NCBI GenBank assembly: GCA_002068775.1
Contig: MWAX01000108.1
Span: 1 to 11,736 of the forward strand
Length of the DNA stretch: 11,736 nucleotides
Reading direction: 5' to 3'
Source: Actinobacteria bacterium ADurb.Bin346
GTDB lineage: Bacteria; Actinomycetota; Humimicrobiia; Humimicrobiales; Humimicrobiaceae
The notes under the pieces are model-generated. The model was not told the origin of the DNA. It worked only from the letters and a program-made list of their open reading frames with translations, and did no database searches. The position numbers and the translations under genes are program-made. Shown here piece by piece: positions 1-7,639 of the stretch. Position 1 is the first letter of the stretch, and every line of letters starts with the position of its first letter.

Positions 1-1265
1 GGTCCTTACAGGGATATGGTAAAGTCACTTCTCTTTCCGCATTTATAAATTATATAACAGGCGAGAGATGGAAGTCGGATTTTGGCTTTAAAGGGTTTGA
101 TGCCATAAAAAGCATGGCGGCAGGTTATGCGCAGATGCTTAAAGGTGATTTTACAATAATAGCAGTTTTATTTTTTCTTGCCGGTCTTGTATATCTTGCA
201 GTAAGAAAACGCAAGTTTTTCTATCTTACAATATCGCTTATAGTGCTTAACCTTATTCCAATACTTTTATATGAAAAAACAGCAACTCATTTTTACCTTA
301 CCTCAATGGTTGTGTTTTTCTGCCTGCCTTTTGCATGCGGGCTTGCATGGCTCAAAGAAGGGATAGTGCTCTTTTATATAAAGTTTATAAAACCCGGCAT
401 TTCAAAAAGAGCGGCATTTTTAAGCTTACCGCAGAATACTTCAAATCTGACACAGTGCCGGAAGAGAAAATTCATTGCATTAAAAACAGTATTTTTCCTG
501 TTTTTTTTTATAGCGGTCACTTTGTTTCCCCTGCATCTTTTTGCAGCAAACTTTAAGGCAATGGATAGAAGCAGGGATACTTATGAATATGACTACTGGG
601 CAGCAGCAATAGAATCCATGAAGGATGATTCAATAATCATCTCAAATTCACTAACGGCTCATATTCCCATATATATTGATAAATTTGAGACCGGAAAAAA
701 TATCGAGATAATAAGAAACGTCGACCTTGACCAGATAAGAGCCATAGTCAAGGAAAATATCGGTAAAAGAGATATTTATTATACGGATTCATATCTGCCT
801 GACCTTTCACAGTATTTCAGCGTTGAAACTTACGGTACAAGATTTTATAAAAAAGATTTCAGGGAGTCATTTTTAATTTATAAAATAAATGATATAAAAG
901 TTGACCTTATAATAACTGCTGAGCCTGAAAAACTGGATATTGATTTCGGCAGAAAACAGACACTTGTATTTACCATACAGAATAACAGTAAAAATATATT
1001 GAGTATGACATCTGTAGAGCTTGAACTGCCAAAGGCGCTTAAATTGCTACAGATGGATAAAAGCTCTGACATGGAATCACCCCCCGGACTTGCAAGAGGT
1101 ATTTACATGTGGACAGCAGGGCCATACCAGGTTCAGCCCGGCAGCGCATATAAAGTTGCCCTGCTGGTGCAGGCTGATGCCAAAGCGCATGATGAAATAA
1201 AATTCAGGATAACAACGGGTAATATGTATGTTGAAGGGCCTTCTGTGGAAGTAAGCATAAAATAA
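1..1265 (+). CDS. DUF2723/TMEM260-like membrane glycosyltransferase, 3' part (5' end outside window)
   Basis: The frame is open back to the left edge (first full codon at 3), so the ATG at 114 is internal and the gene is cut by the window. Just inside the edge, a segment containing SLSAFINYITGERW resembles the luminal loop of DUF2723 proteins. Hydrophobic helices lie at about nt 147-203, 216-272, 285-353 and 471-548. The post-membrane segment RDTYEYDYWAAAIESM, then an alternating beta/alpha soluble part, is also typical of this family. The eukaryotic member TMEM260 is a protein O-mannosyltransferase using a polyprenyl-phosphate sugar; bacterial substrates are largely unknown. The last ~120 residues (nt ~900-1262) look like a DUF11/CARDB-type beta-sandwich (FTIQNNSKN, then a Trp and a QPGS turn), an uncommon add-on. 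The SGNH gene follows 19 bp downstream, probably co-transcribed. Family assignment is by motif memory; the catalytic N-terminal part is not visible. Confidence 0.72.
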   Translation, partial: SLQGYGKVTSLSAFINYITGERWKSDFGFKGFDAIKSMAAGYAQMLKGDFTIIAVLFFLAGLVYLAVRKRKFFYLTISLIVLNLIPILLYEKTATHFYLTSMVVFFCLPFACGLAWLKEGIVLFYIKFIKPGISKRAAFLSLPQNTSNLTQCRKRKFIALKTVFFLFFFIAVTLFPLHLFAANFKAMDRSRDTYEYDYWAAAIESMKDDSIIISNSLTAHIPIYIDKFETGKNIEIIRNVDLDQIRAIVKENIGKRDIYYTDSYLPDLSQYFSVETYGTRFYKKDFRESFLIYKINDIKVDLIITAEPEKLDIDFGRKQTLVFTIQNNSKNILSMTSVELELPKALKLLQMDKSSDMESPPGLARGIYMWTAGPYQVQPGSAYKVALLVQADAKAHDEIKFRITTGNMYVEGPSVEVSIK

Positions 1266-1284
1266 ACAGCTCCGGGATAAAAAT

Positions 1285-2979
1285 ATGACTAAAAATATGA
1301 ATAAAAGCATTGATAATAGTAAAAAACATGCCACCGGCAAAAGCAGCAATATCAAAATGCTGGCTGCAGCGCTTTCACTGCTTCTACTTATAAGCTTTGT
1401 CTCTTATTTTGCGTTTTCATGTTTTTTAAAGCCGAGAGAGAAGAATATTCACTCCTCTGACAAAGCGGAAGTCCTGTCTGGCAATGCTGCTGAAAATGCT
1501 TCAGAAGAGTTAACCGAAAGCCCTGCAGAGGTAGAAGAAAGCGCAGGGGATTACAGAAGTTATTTCCTGACTTCAGAAATGAGCGCTGCTCTCATAATTG
1601 ATGACGAAAAAGGACTCTATGACAGGGATCTAAAAATTATTAAAAACTCTAACGGGTCTGTTTTTACTATAAGTGAGACCCTGGATGCAGGGAGCCGGAT
1701 AAAATTCGGTATAGTCATAAGCATGGGGCAGGAGTTTAAAAGCGAAGATTATCAGGCAGTTGTCAGGTTTGATGGTGGGCTGGAAAAAATAAAAATGCTT
1801 GAAGATAAAGATGGCATACTTTACGACCCTTTCAGTAAAAATATAATAATAAAGAAGGAAGTCTTTAATTCACCTAAAGACATCATTCTTGAGTTTTCTG
1901 CAACAGTGCAAAAAGATGCTGAAAACGGCCAGGAACTAAAGCTCAGTATCAGTATTAACAGGCGGAATAAACAAGTCTTTCAGTCTTCAATAAACGGCAG
2001 GATAAACGCGGTTGCTGACTTTTCCCGCTCATCAATGTCTGTAAGGGATTTAAACGGGGGCGACCTATGGGCAAAAGAAATCATAAATTATGAGGTCAAA
2101 ATTATAAATTCCGGTAAAGGCAGAAGCAGGGAACTGATTGTCAAATGTCCCGTGCCTGCAGGCACAGGCCTTGCAGATGGCTCTGTTCAGCCCGGAGATT
2201 TTATTTTAAGCAAAGATAAAAGTTTCATTTCATGGAGCATCGGCATGTTAAAGCCAGGAGAAGTGAAAGTTCTAAGCTACAGAGTGTTTACCGCTGATTA
2301 CCTTACTTACAGGACAGCCGTCAAATCAGGTTTTACGGTCATGGAAAAAAATACGGAGAAAGAATTGTTTAAGGCTGATGCGCCCGAGATTTTTACTGAA
2401 CAGTACAGCTATCAGACAATAGTGTGCATGGGTGATTCACAGATCGTGGTCACAGAATGGCCTCTCATACTTGACGGATTGCTTGAGATGCAGTATCCGC
2501 ATGCTGAATTTGATACCATACTTTCCGGCATCAGGGGCGAGATGGCTATAAATGCGATAAGCAGATTTGATAATGATATTAGACCCTGTAAGCCTGATAT
2601 TATAATACTTGGTTATGGATGCAATGATGCCGGTTCACCGCCTGCATTTTTTAAATACCATATGGGTATTTTAATCCAGCAGGCTTTAAGCACCGGCGCA
2701 AAAGTGTTCGTCCATGGCATAGGATATATTGACACTGCAAACCATCTCTGGTCCGAAAAATCAAATTATACTTTATTTAATGAGATGCTCAAGAAGGAAA
2801 TATGCCCGGCTTATGGAGTGGAGTATATTGATATTTATCCGTCGTTTCAAAAAGATCCGGCTAAATTTATGAGAAAGGATGGTATGCACTGGAGCAAGGA
2901 GGGAGCTGACCTTGTCGCGCATGAGGTTTTTAAAAAAATAGTGCAGAGCCTTGACAGTAACGGTAATATAAAGGATTGA
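1285..2979 (+). CDS. membrane-anchored DUF11-domain SGNH/GDSL hydrolase
   Basis: This 564-residue protein has a basic N-terminus and one hydrophobic segment (residues ~25-48), so it is probably a signal anchor with an outside C-terminus. A low-complexity Glu/Ala/Ser linker follows (~58-90). Two beta-rich parts come next. The second (~250-345) has the DUF11 pattern: YEVKIINSGKG, a VPAG turn, a Trp, then LKPGE. The C-terminal ~190 residues are an SGNH hydrolase: block I GDSQ with Ser385, block II Gly415 or Gly418, block III GYGCND with Asn447, block V DGMHW with Asp532 and His535. All catalytic blocks are present in order. SGNH enzymes include O-acetyl esterases and acyltransferases of envelope glycans; removal or transfer of O-acyl groups is my inference from context. 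A GGGA run at 1274-1277 gives a weak ribosome site; an ATG at 1297 is an alternative start. It sits 19 bp after the DUF2723 gene. Confidence 0.85.
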   Translation: MTKNMNKSIDNSKKHATGKSSNIKMLAAALSLLLLISFVSYFAFSCFLKPREKNIHSSDKAEVLSGNAAENASEELTESPAEVEESAGDYRSYFLTSEMSAALIIDDEKGLYDRDLKIIKNSNGSVFTISETLDAGSRIKFGIVISMGQEFKSEDYQAVVRFDGGLEKIKMLEDKDGILYDPFSKNIIIKKEVFNSPKDIILEFSATVQKDAENGQELKLSISINRRNKQVFQSSINGRINAVADFSRSSMSVRDLNGGDLWAKEIINYEVKIINSGKGRSRELIVKCPVPAGTGLADGSVQPGDFILSKDKSFISWSIGMLKPGEVKVLSYRVFTADYLTYRTAVKSGFTVMEKNTEKELFKADAPEIFTEQYSYQTIVCMGDSQIVVTEWPLILDGLLEMQYPHAEFDTILSGIRGEMAINAISRFDNDIRPCKPDIIILGYGCNDAGSPPAFFKYHMGILIQQALSTGAKVFVHGIGYIDTANHLWSEKSNYTLFNEMLKKEICPAYGVEYIDIYPSFQKDPAKFMRKDGMHWSKEGADLVAHEVFKKIVQSLDSNGNIKD

Positions 2980-2990
2980 AGAAGCAGTCA

Positions 2991-3000
2991 GCAGTACTGC
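2991..3000. repeat. 10-bp perfect palindrome GCAGTACTGC
   Basis: GCAGTACTGC is self-complementary and begins 11 bp after the SGNH stop codon, immediately before the G-rich tract. It has no loop or following T-run, so it is not a convincing terminator. It could be a protein binding site or chance. Confidence 0.4.
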
Positions 3001-3062
3001 AGGGTGGCATAAGGGTGCTTCAGGGTAGTGCCGGGGCGTTATCAGGGTGGCAGTCAGGTGGG
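3001..3062 (+). repeat. G-rich tract of regularly spaced GGG runs (possible G-quadruplex)
   Basis: Runs of three or four G begin at 3002, 3013, 3023, 3033, 3045 and 3060, mostly 10-12 nt apart. Several sit in the near-repeat AGGGTG or CAGGGT. The intervening stretches are 7-12 nt. The tract stands out in an AT-rich region, lies just after the SGNH stop, and carries no ORF that I find convincing. It could fold as a long-loop G-quadruplex on the plus strand or in a transcript, or be a worn tandem repeat of about 10-12 nt. Confidence 0.45.
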
Positions 3063-3156
3063 TGCAGGTCAGGCTTGCGAAGAAAAGCTGTTTAAAATAG
3101 GCAAATAATTGTAAAATAATACCGGTAACGGTTAATAAACAGCATGGAAATAAAAA

Positions 3157-3315
3157 ATGTGGCGTCTTGCATTTCTAAGGACATTATATTATCTGTTTTT
3201 TCTGGCAGTTTTTGTAATTGCGCTGATGATATTTTTGCGCCTGGTGGATTTCTATTTTTATATTCCCGCCTTTGAGCGTTTCCTTGTAAATTTTATCAGC
3301 CGAATAAACTTCTGA
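3157..3315 (+). CDS. small single-pass membrane protein, 52 aa, hypothetical
   Basis: ATG at 3157 opens a 52-codon frame ending in TGA at 3313-3315. The product starts MWRLAFLRTLYYLFFLAVF and is very hydrophobic. Residues ~9-28 form one likely transmembrane helix with Arg on both sides, followed by an aromatic amphipathic tail (FYFYIPAFERFLVNF). I do not recognise it. A GGAA at 3147-3150 is a weak ribosome site 6 nt before the start. The gene ends 19 bp before the end of the convergent flippase-like gene, a spacing that fits a true gene, and it fills most of an otherwise empty gap. An alternative frame from ATG 3144 has 43 codons with no convincing features. Composition alone could explain the hydrophobicity, so confidence is moderate. 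Confidence 0.45.
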   Translation: MWRLAFLRTLYYLFFLAVFVIALMIFLRLVDFYFYIPAFERFLVNFISRINF

Positions 3316-3334
3316 TTTTGTTTAATGAGGCTGT

Positions 3335-4429
3335 TTATTGCTGCTCATCATTTTCAGTGCCGGCGGCCGCACCTGCTGCCTCAGTGTCAGTGCCTGTATC
3401 TTTCTGCTTTGATATGAAAGGTCTTACCACATATACTATGCCGCCTATTATCCCAAGGACAATGAGCATTGCAAATAAAAGCAGTGAGCAGACTGTTGCC
3501 CTGTCATTTGCTGCGCCAAGCGCCACCATTAAAAAAACAAGAGAATTTTCCCTTATTCCTATACCCCCGATCGATATGGGAAGCATTGCTATTGTTGAAA
3601 CTATGGGGACTATGAAAATAAATGATGCAAATGACAGCTCAATACCAAGCGCCTTTGAAGTAAGGTAATAGTTTGCAATAACCCCGATCTGAAGAGCAAA
3701 ACTGCAGAGCAGCGCCTCAAATAATGCAAGCTTGAATTTCTTGAAGCTGAGGAATGTGTGGTAAACCTCTTTTAATTTTTCCCTTATCCTGGAAAGAAAC
3801 TTAATCCTGTCTACAAGTTTGTTGAGCCGCAGTATTGAAGGATTTAAAATTAAAAACAAAAGAATGATGCATACAACCAGAAATATTACCACAGGTATCA
3901 CATATGAAGTCGTGCCAACAGTGGAAAAACCCAGGAAAAGGGCAATTACAGCATAAATGGCGGCGCTTATGACGCCTGCAAACCTGTCAACGACCAGCAC
4001 TGAAGCTGATTTTCCTATGGAGACCTTTGCTTTGTTTGCAACATCTATTGACCTGTAAATATCGCCTCCGATGCTGGTTGGAAGAAGGTTGTTAAAAAAA
4101 GAGCCCACAAGAAATGATGATGAAAGATATCCCTGCGATATTCTTATGCCCTGAGTCTTTAAAAGTATCTGCCATCTGAGAGCCGACATCCAGGTGCCAA
4201 AAATATGTATGGAAGTGGCAGCCAGCACAAGCGGGATATTAATATCTTTTAATATATTTGCAAAGTTTGCAAAATCCTTGATTCCTGACTTAAACAAAAC
4301 CAGGTAAGTTATGAGACCGACGCTGATTACAATGCGAAAAGCTGTGGAAATTTTTTTTCTGTGCTTTTTATAGAATTCTTTCAGTCGTTTTGCAATTTTT
4401 TTAAAATCTGCCATTAAGCCAGCTATCAT
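3335..4429 (-). CDS. UPF0104 / LPG-synthase-TM family integral membrane protein (flippase-like)
   Basis: This 364-residue polytopic protein has about seven to eight hydrophobic helices and a basic N-terminal segment (~10-28). Family signatures are clear: FNNLLPTSIGGDIYR (residues ~112-126), VDRFAG (147-152) and LPISIGGIGIREN (~284-296). These mark the transmembrane domain shared by MprF-type lysylphosphatidylglycerol synthases, YbhN and archaeal AglD-neighbour proteins. No soluble synthase domain is fused here, so aminoacyl transfer is unlikely. Stand-alone members often sit with polyprenyl-linked sugar genes, and a lipid flipping or partner role is inferred. The C-terminus ends in a Thr/Asp/Ala/Glu-rich tail (~342-364). 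It is the last gene of the minus-strand cluster, 59 bp after the SDR. Neither possible start (Met1, or Met6 at 4414) has a strong Shine-Dalgarno, so the start is uncertain by five codons. Confidence 0.85.
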   Translation of the reverse strand: MIAGLMADFKKIAKRLKEFYKKHRKKISTAFRIVISVGLITYLVLFKSGIKDFANFANILKDINIPLVLAATSIHIFGTWMSALRWQILLKTQGIRISQGYLSSSFLVGSFFNNLLPTSIGGDIYRSIDVANKAKVSIGKSASVLVVDRFAGVISAAIYAVIALFLGFSTVGTTSYVIPVVIFLVVCIILLFLILNPSILRLNKLVDRIKFLSRIREKLKEVYHTFLSFKKFKLALFEALLCSFALQIGVIANYYLTSKALGIELSFASFIFIVPIVSTIAMLPISIGGIGIRENSLVFLMVALGAANDRATVCSLLLFAMLIVLGIIGGIVYVVRPFISKQKDTGTDTEAAGAAAGTENDEQQ

Positions 4430-4488
4430 TATATTATGTTTATAAAATCTGCAATAATTTGCAATGCAATTTTAACATTTAATCATTT

Positions 4489-5475
4489 TCATATGTACTT
4501 ATTTTCCATGTACCATTTTGCAGTAAGGTGTATGCCTGTAGCGAGGTCAATTTTTGGTTTGAAACCCAGCATATCTTTTGCTTTTTTTATGGAAAAAGCC
4601 CTGCTTTTCTTGAAAAAAGCCATTCTCCTTCTGTAAATGGGAGGCTCCCTTTTTATTTTTAATTTTCTGTAAATGAATTCAAGACCGGCTGCTGCAATCT
4701 CAAATGGCTTATATGGAAGATGTATTTTAGGAGCGGGTACTTTAAACTCTTTTGCTATCATTTTTGAAAGCTCGTTTAGCGTGACATATCTTTCATCACC
4801 TATAATAAAAACTTCCCCGCTTATGTTTTCATTTTCAGCAGACAGAATAAACGCATCCACAAGGTCATCTATGTATACCATGTGATATAGCGCCCTGCCA
4901 TTTCCAAAGAGTATGAATTTTTTTCCGGCTATCATTTTAAACATCTTTAAAAGCCGCATGTCACCGGGTCCGTAAATTCCGCACGGACGGATGACGATTG
5001 CTTTAAGTCCTTTTTCTTTTGCAAATTTTATCACCTCGAGCTCAGCGGCGCATTTTGATTTCTGATAGTCATCTCCGGGGCATACTTCAGTGTTTTCATC
5101 CCCGGGAGGGTTTTTCACTGTGGTCACAACTCCAATTGTACTGCAGTGCACCAATTTTTTTACACCTGACTGCAGGCATGCATCAAGGATATTTAATGTG
5201 CCCTTATAGTTAATATCCCAGAAATCCTTTTCGGAAAGGTTCGCTTTTCTATAAGCAGCAGCAATATTAAAAACCCAGCCCATGCCTTTTATGCCCTCAA
5301 ATACCTTATTGCGGTCTGTGATATCCCCGTAAATCAATTTCACGGGAAGGCTCTCCAGCACTGAAATATCCGAGCTGTCTCTGACCAGCGCATTGACCTC
5401 GTGCCCGTCTTTTATAAGTTTTTTTATAAGGTGGCTTCCGGCAAAACCGGTTCCGCCTGTGACAAATGCTTTCAT
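4489..5475 (-). CDS. extended SDR, NAD(P)-dependent epimerase/reductase (HpnA/DFR-like)
   Basis: The 328-residue protein begins with the Rossmann motif GGTGFAG (residues 7-13). NIAAAY (70-75) matches the usual nucleotide-contact stretch, Ser112/Thr113 the catalytic Ser position, and Tyr137-x-x-x-Lys141 the active pair. RPCGIYGPGD (~163-172) and a VYIDD segment are typical of extended SDRs. Overall it resembles hopanoid-associated HpnA and dihydroflavonol-4-reductase-like enzymes more than UDP-glucose 4-epimerases, but no hopanoid genes are visible. The C-terminal region (~255-300) is rich in Lys/Arg. The start is well supported by AGGAG at 5486-5482, six nt upstream. It lies 74 bp after the GT2 gene and 59 bp before the flippase-like gene, so it probably modifies the nucleotide- or lipid-linked sugar used there. 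The exact substrate cannot be read from sequence. Confidence 0.83.
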   Translation of the reverse strand: MKAFVTGGTGFAGSHLIKKLIKDGHEVNALVRDSSDISVLESLPVKLIYGDITDRNKVFEGIKGMGWVFNIAAAYRKANLSEKDFWDINYKGTLNILDACLQSGVKKLVHCSTIGVVTTVKNPPGDENTEVCPGDDYQKSKCAAELEVIKFAKEKGLKAIVIRPCGIYGPGDMRLLKMFKMIAGKKFILFGNGRALYHMVYIDDLVDAFILSAENENISGEVFIIGDERYVTLNELSKMIAKEFKVPAPKIHLPYKPFEIAAAGLEFIYRKLKIKREPPIYRRRMAFFKKSRAFSIKKAKDMLGFKPKIDLATGIHLTAKWYMENKYI

Positions 5476-5481
5476 GTCGGG

Positions 5482-5486
5482 CTCCT
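5482..5486 (-). promoter_or_regulatory. Shine-Dalgarno AGGAG for the SDR gene
   Basis: On the minus strand AGGAG is followed by six bases (CCCGAC) and the ATG at 5475. It is the clearest ribosome binding site in the window and fixes the SDR start. Confidence 0.8.
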
Positions 5487-5491
5487 GACAG

Positions 5492-5530
5492 AAAAATATT
5501 ATTTATTTAAAAATATTATTTATTTAAAAA
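5492..5530. repeat. 17-nt perfect tandem repeat, 2.3 copies, AT-only
   Basis: The unit AAAAATATTATTTATTT occurs at 5492-5508 and again, identical, at 5509-5525. Five more A bases (5526-5530) start a third copy. It fills most of the 74-bp gap between the GT2 and SDR genes, just upstream of the SDR ribosome site. Identical copies suggest a recent duplication or slippage. Being A/T-only, it could bend DNA, act as an UP-like element, or hold AT-rich -10 sequences, but I see no firm promoter. Confidence 0.85.
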
Positions 5531-5549
5531 AGAAGAATTGTCCGGGCTC

Positions 5550-6599
5550 TTATTCGTCAAGTATTTCTTTTATAACATAAGTGGGTTTGCCGGTGCCTTC
5601 ATGGTATGTTCTCATCATTATTTCACCCAAAAGTCCCATTGTTATAAGCTGAAATCCCACGAGGAAGATAAATATTGCCATAATAAAAAGCGGCCTTGTT
5701 GAAAGGGGCTGCGCAAAGAACAATCTTTCTACAAGCATCCATATTACAAGGCCTGCACCTATAAAACTTATGAATCCTCCGGCAAGGCCAAACATCTGCA
5801 TAGGCTTTTTAGAATATGTGAGAAGGAATTTTATTGTTATCATATCAAGTATTACCCTTATCGTCCTCGAAATGCCATATTTTGCTTTACCATATTTTCT
5901 GGGATGATGGCTCACAGGTATCTCTGCCACATTGACGCCCATCCAGCTTGAAACTGCAGGTATATAACGGTGCATTTCTCCGTACAGCTCAATATTGGCA
6001 AGCACATCTTTGCGGTATGCTTTGAGGGTGCAGCCATAATCATGGAGATGCACATTAAAAAGCTTTGATATCATCCTGTTGGCAATCCTTGAAGGCAGTT
6101 TTCTGGATAATGCTTTGTCTTTCCTGTTTTTTCTCCATCCGCTGACAATATCATAACCTTCTTCCATTTTTGCAAGTACAGATGGAATATCTTCCGGATC
6201 ATTTTGCAGGTCTGCATCCAGCGTGATAACTATTTCACCGCTCGAATATTCAAAACCGGCACGCATTGCCTGAGTCTGGCCAAAGTTTCTCCTGAATTTT
6301 ATTATCTTGAAGTTTGGATTCTTCAGGTGTATTTCTGAAAGTTTTTTGAAAGAATTATCTCTGCTGCCGTCATCCACCAGGATAACTTCATAGGGTTTTC
6401 CTATTTTTTCCATGACCTTGCTTAGTTTGTCATATAAGAGTTCAAGACTTTCTTCTTCATTATATACAGGAACGACAATAGAGATATAAGGCTGGACCTT
6501 ATCGTCGCCTGAGCATTTTTTCAGCGTATTATTGATTGAATTTGCAAATCCGCCTGTTTTAATCTGCAGACTTTTCATATCTGTATTCTTTTTAGCCAT
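5550..6599 (-). CDS. polyprenyl-phosphate glycosyltransferase, GT2 (GtrB/DPM1-like)
   Basis: This 349-residue protein has a GT-A fold start SIVVPVYNEEE (residues ~40-50), VDDGSRDNS (75-83), FRRNFGQTQAMRAGF (102-116) and the metal-binding DADLQNDP with Asp128 and Asp130. HHPRKYGKAKYG (231-242) is typical of dolichyl- and undecaprenyl-phosphate sugar transferases. Two C-terminal helices (~268-290 and ~303-326) anchor it, as in GtrB. Expected reaction: NDP-sugar plus polyprenyl phosphate gives polyprenyl-phosphate sugar at the cytoplasmic face. Such a product is the donor class used by GT-C enzymes like the DUF2723 protein nearby. The first ~37 residues precede the fold and look unstructured; Met8 is an alternative start. 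It begins 6 bp after the stop of the upstream epimerase, suggesting translational coupling. Which sugar it uses is not evident. Confidence 0.9.
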   Translation of the reverse strand: MAKKNTDMKSLQIKTGGFANSINNTLKKCSGDDKVQPYISIVVPVYNEEESLELLYDKLSKVMEKIGKPYEVILVDDGSRDNSFKKLSEIHLKNPNFKIIKFRRNFGQTQAMRAGFEYSSGEIVITLDADLQNDPEDIPSVLAKMEEGYDIVSGWRKNRKDKALSRKLPSRIANRMISKLFNVHLHDYGCTLKAYRKDVLANIELYGEMHRYIPAVSSWMGVNVAEIPVSHHPRKYGKAKYGISRTIRVILDMITIKFLLTYSKKPMQMFGLAGGFISFIGAGLVIWMLVERLFFAQPLSTRPLFIMAIFIFLVGFQLITMGLLGEIMMRTYHEGTGKPTYVIKEILDE

Positions 6600-6605
6600 T
6601 TCTTT

Positions 6606-7622
6606 TCAGCTATTTTCAAATAACTGATTTTTACTTTTCATTTCTAGATACCAGGCAACAAAGCGCTTAATACCTTCATCTATAGTTACAATTGGGTTAT
6701 ATTTTAGCATTTTCTTTGCCTTTAATATATCAGCGTATGTTGTAAAAACATCACCGTCCTGGAAATCCGAATAATCGATTTTAGCAGTTTTGCCTGTTTT
6801 TTCTTCTATTATTTTTATCATGTCCAGGATTTTTACAGGATTTGAGTTTCCAAGGTTAAATATTTCATATCCTTTAATATTATCAAGATTTGAAGTTATC
6901 GTATCGACAATATCTTCTATATATGTATAATCCCTTGAAGAGCTGCCATCCCCAAAAACACTTATCCCTGCTCCTTTGAGTATTTGTCCTGTAAACCTAT
7001 GTATTGCCATTTCAGGTCTCTGCCTGGGACCGTAAACTGTAAAAAACCTGTAGCAGAAGACTGATATCCCAAAAAGATGACTGTATGAATAACAAATTAG
7101 CTCTCCGGCTTTTTTTGTAGCAGCATATGGCGACACAGGGTGATCCACATTATCTGTCTCTGAAAAAGGTATCTTTGTATTTCCGCCATACACTGAAGAA
7201 GAAGAGGCAAATACGAATTTTCTGATTTTATATTTCCTGCAGCAATCAAGAAGGTTTATAGTACCCTGTACATTTACTGCTTCATATAGAAGGGCATTGT
7301 TTATGGAAGGGCGCACTCCTGCTCTTGCTGCAAGGTGTATGACTGCATCGATTTTGTTTGCTGAAAAAATCCTTTCAAGAGCCTGCATGTCAAGTATGTC
7401 ATTCCTGTAAAGAGCAAAGCTGCCATTTTGATTTTTTAAAAGCTTATCTTCTATAAACGATATATTCCTTTCCTTTATTAAAGGCGAGTAGTAATCATTG
7501 AAGTTGTCGATGCATAAAACACTGCGTCCCATTTCAAGCAATCTTTCACATACATGGGAGCCAATAAAACCAGCGCCGCCGGTTAAAAGTATGCAGGGAA
7601 TATTTGAGTTTTTATCATACAT
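6606..7622 (-). CDS. NAD-dependent sugar epimerase, UDP-glucuronate 4-epimerase-like
   Basis: The 338-residue extended SDR has GGAGFIG (residues 15-21), IDNFNDYYSPLIKERN (38-53), HLAARAGVRPSI (96-107), ASSSSVYG (139-146) with a catalytic Ser, and Tyr166-x-x-x-Lys170 in PYAATKKAGE. The FNDYY and ARAGVRPS stretches, and YRFFTVYGPRQRPEMA (191-206), are hallmarks of UDP-glucuronate 4-epimerases, giving UDP-galacturonate. Related UDP-GlcNAc and UDP-xylose epimerases share much of this, so the exact sugar is inferred. Length is normal for the family. It is the first gene of the minus-strand operon and probably feeds the GT2 that starts 6 bp later. No Shine-Dalgarno is visible before ATG 7622. An AT-rich palindrome and a possible promoter abut the start, so a very short or absent leader is possible. 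Confidence 0.87.
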   Translation of the reverse strand: MYDKNSNIPCILLTGGAGFIGSHVCERLLEMGRSVLCIDNFNDYYSPLIKERNISFIEDKLLKNQNGSFALYRNDILDMQALERIFSANKIDAVIHLAARAGVRPSINNALLYEAVNVQGTINLLDCCRKYKIRKFVFASSSSVYGGNTKIPFSETDNVDHPVSPYAATKKAGELICYSYSHLFGISVFCYRFFTVYGPRQRPEMAIHRFTGQILKGAGISVFGDGSSSRDYTYIEDIVDTITSNLDNIKGYEIFNLGNSNPVKILDMIKIIEEKTGKTAKIDYSDFQDGDVFTTYADILKAKKMLKYNPIVTIDEGIKRFVAWYLEMKSKNQLFENS

Positions 7623-7625
7623 ATT

Positions 7626-7639
7626 TTTAAAATTTTAAA
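7626..7639. repeat. 14-bp AT-only palindrome at the epimerase start
   Basis: TTTAAAATTTTAAA is perfectly self-complementary and ends three bases from the epimerase start codon, where a ribosome site would normally be. It overlaps the candidate -10 of the minus-strand promoter. In such AT-rich DNA it could be chance. Confidence 0.4.

Noticed and set aside
114..116. ATG 114 as the start of the first gene
   Set aside because: The same frame is open through the left edge and codes for a family-like loop, so this Met is internal.
3079..3120. Promoter for the 52-residue frame (TGTTTA-N17-TAAAAT)
   Set aside because: The -10 is fair but the -35 is weak; in AT-rich DNA this is not above chance.
3318..3668. 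116-codon plus-strand frame over the flippase-like gene
   Set aside because: It lies antisense to the clearly conserved membrane protein and its translation has no domain of its own.
3335..4429. MprF-type lysylphosphatidylglycerol synthase
   Set aside because: Only the membrane domain is present; the soluble aminoacyl-transfer domain is missing.
4489..5475. HpnA hopanoid gene call
   Set aside because: There is general likeness only; no squalene or hopanoid genes are nearby, so the broader SDR call is safer.
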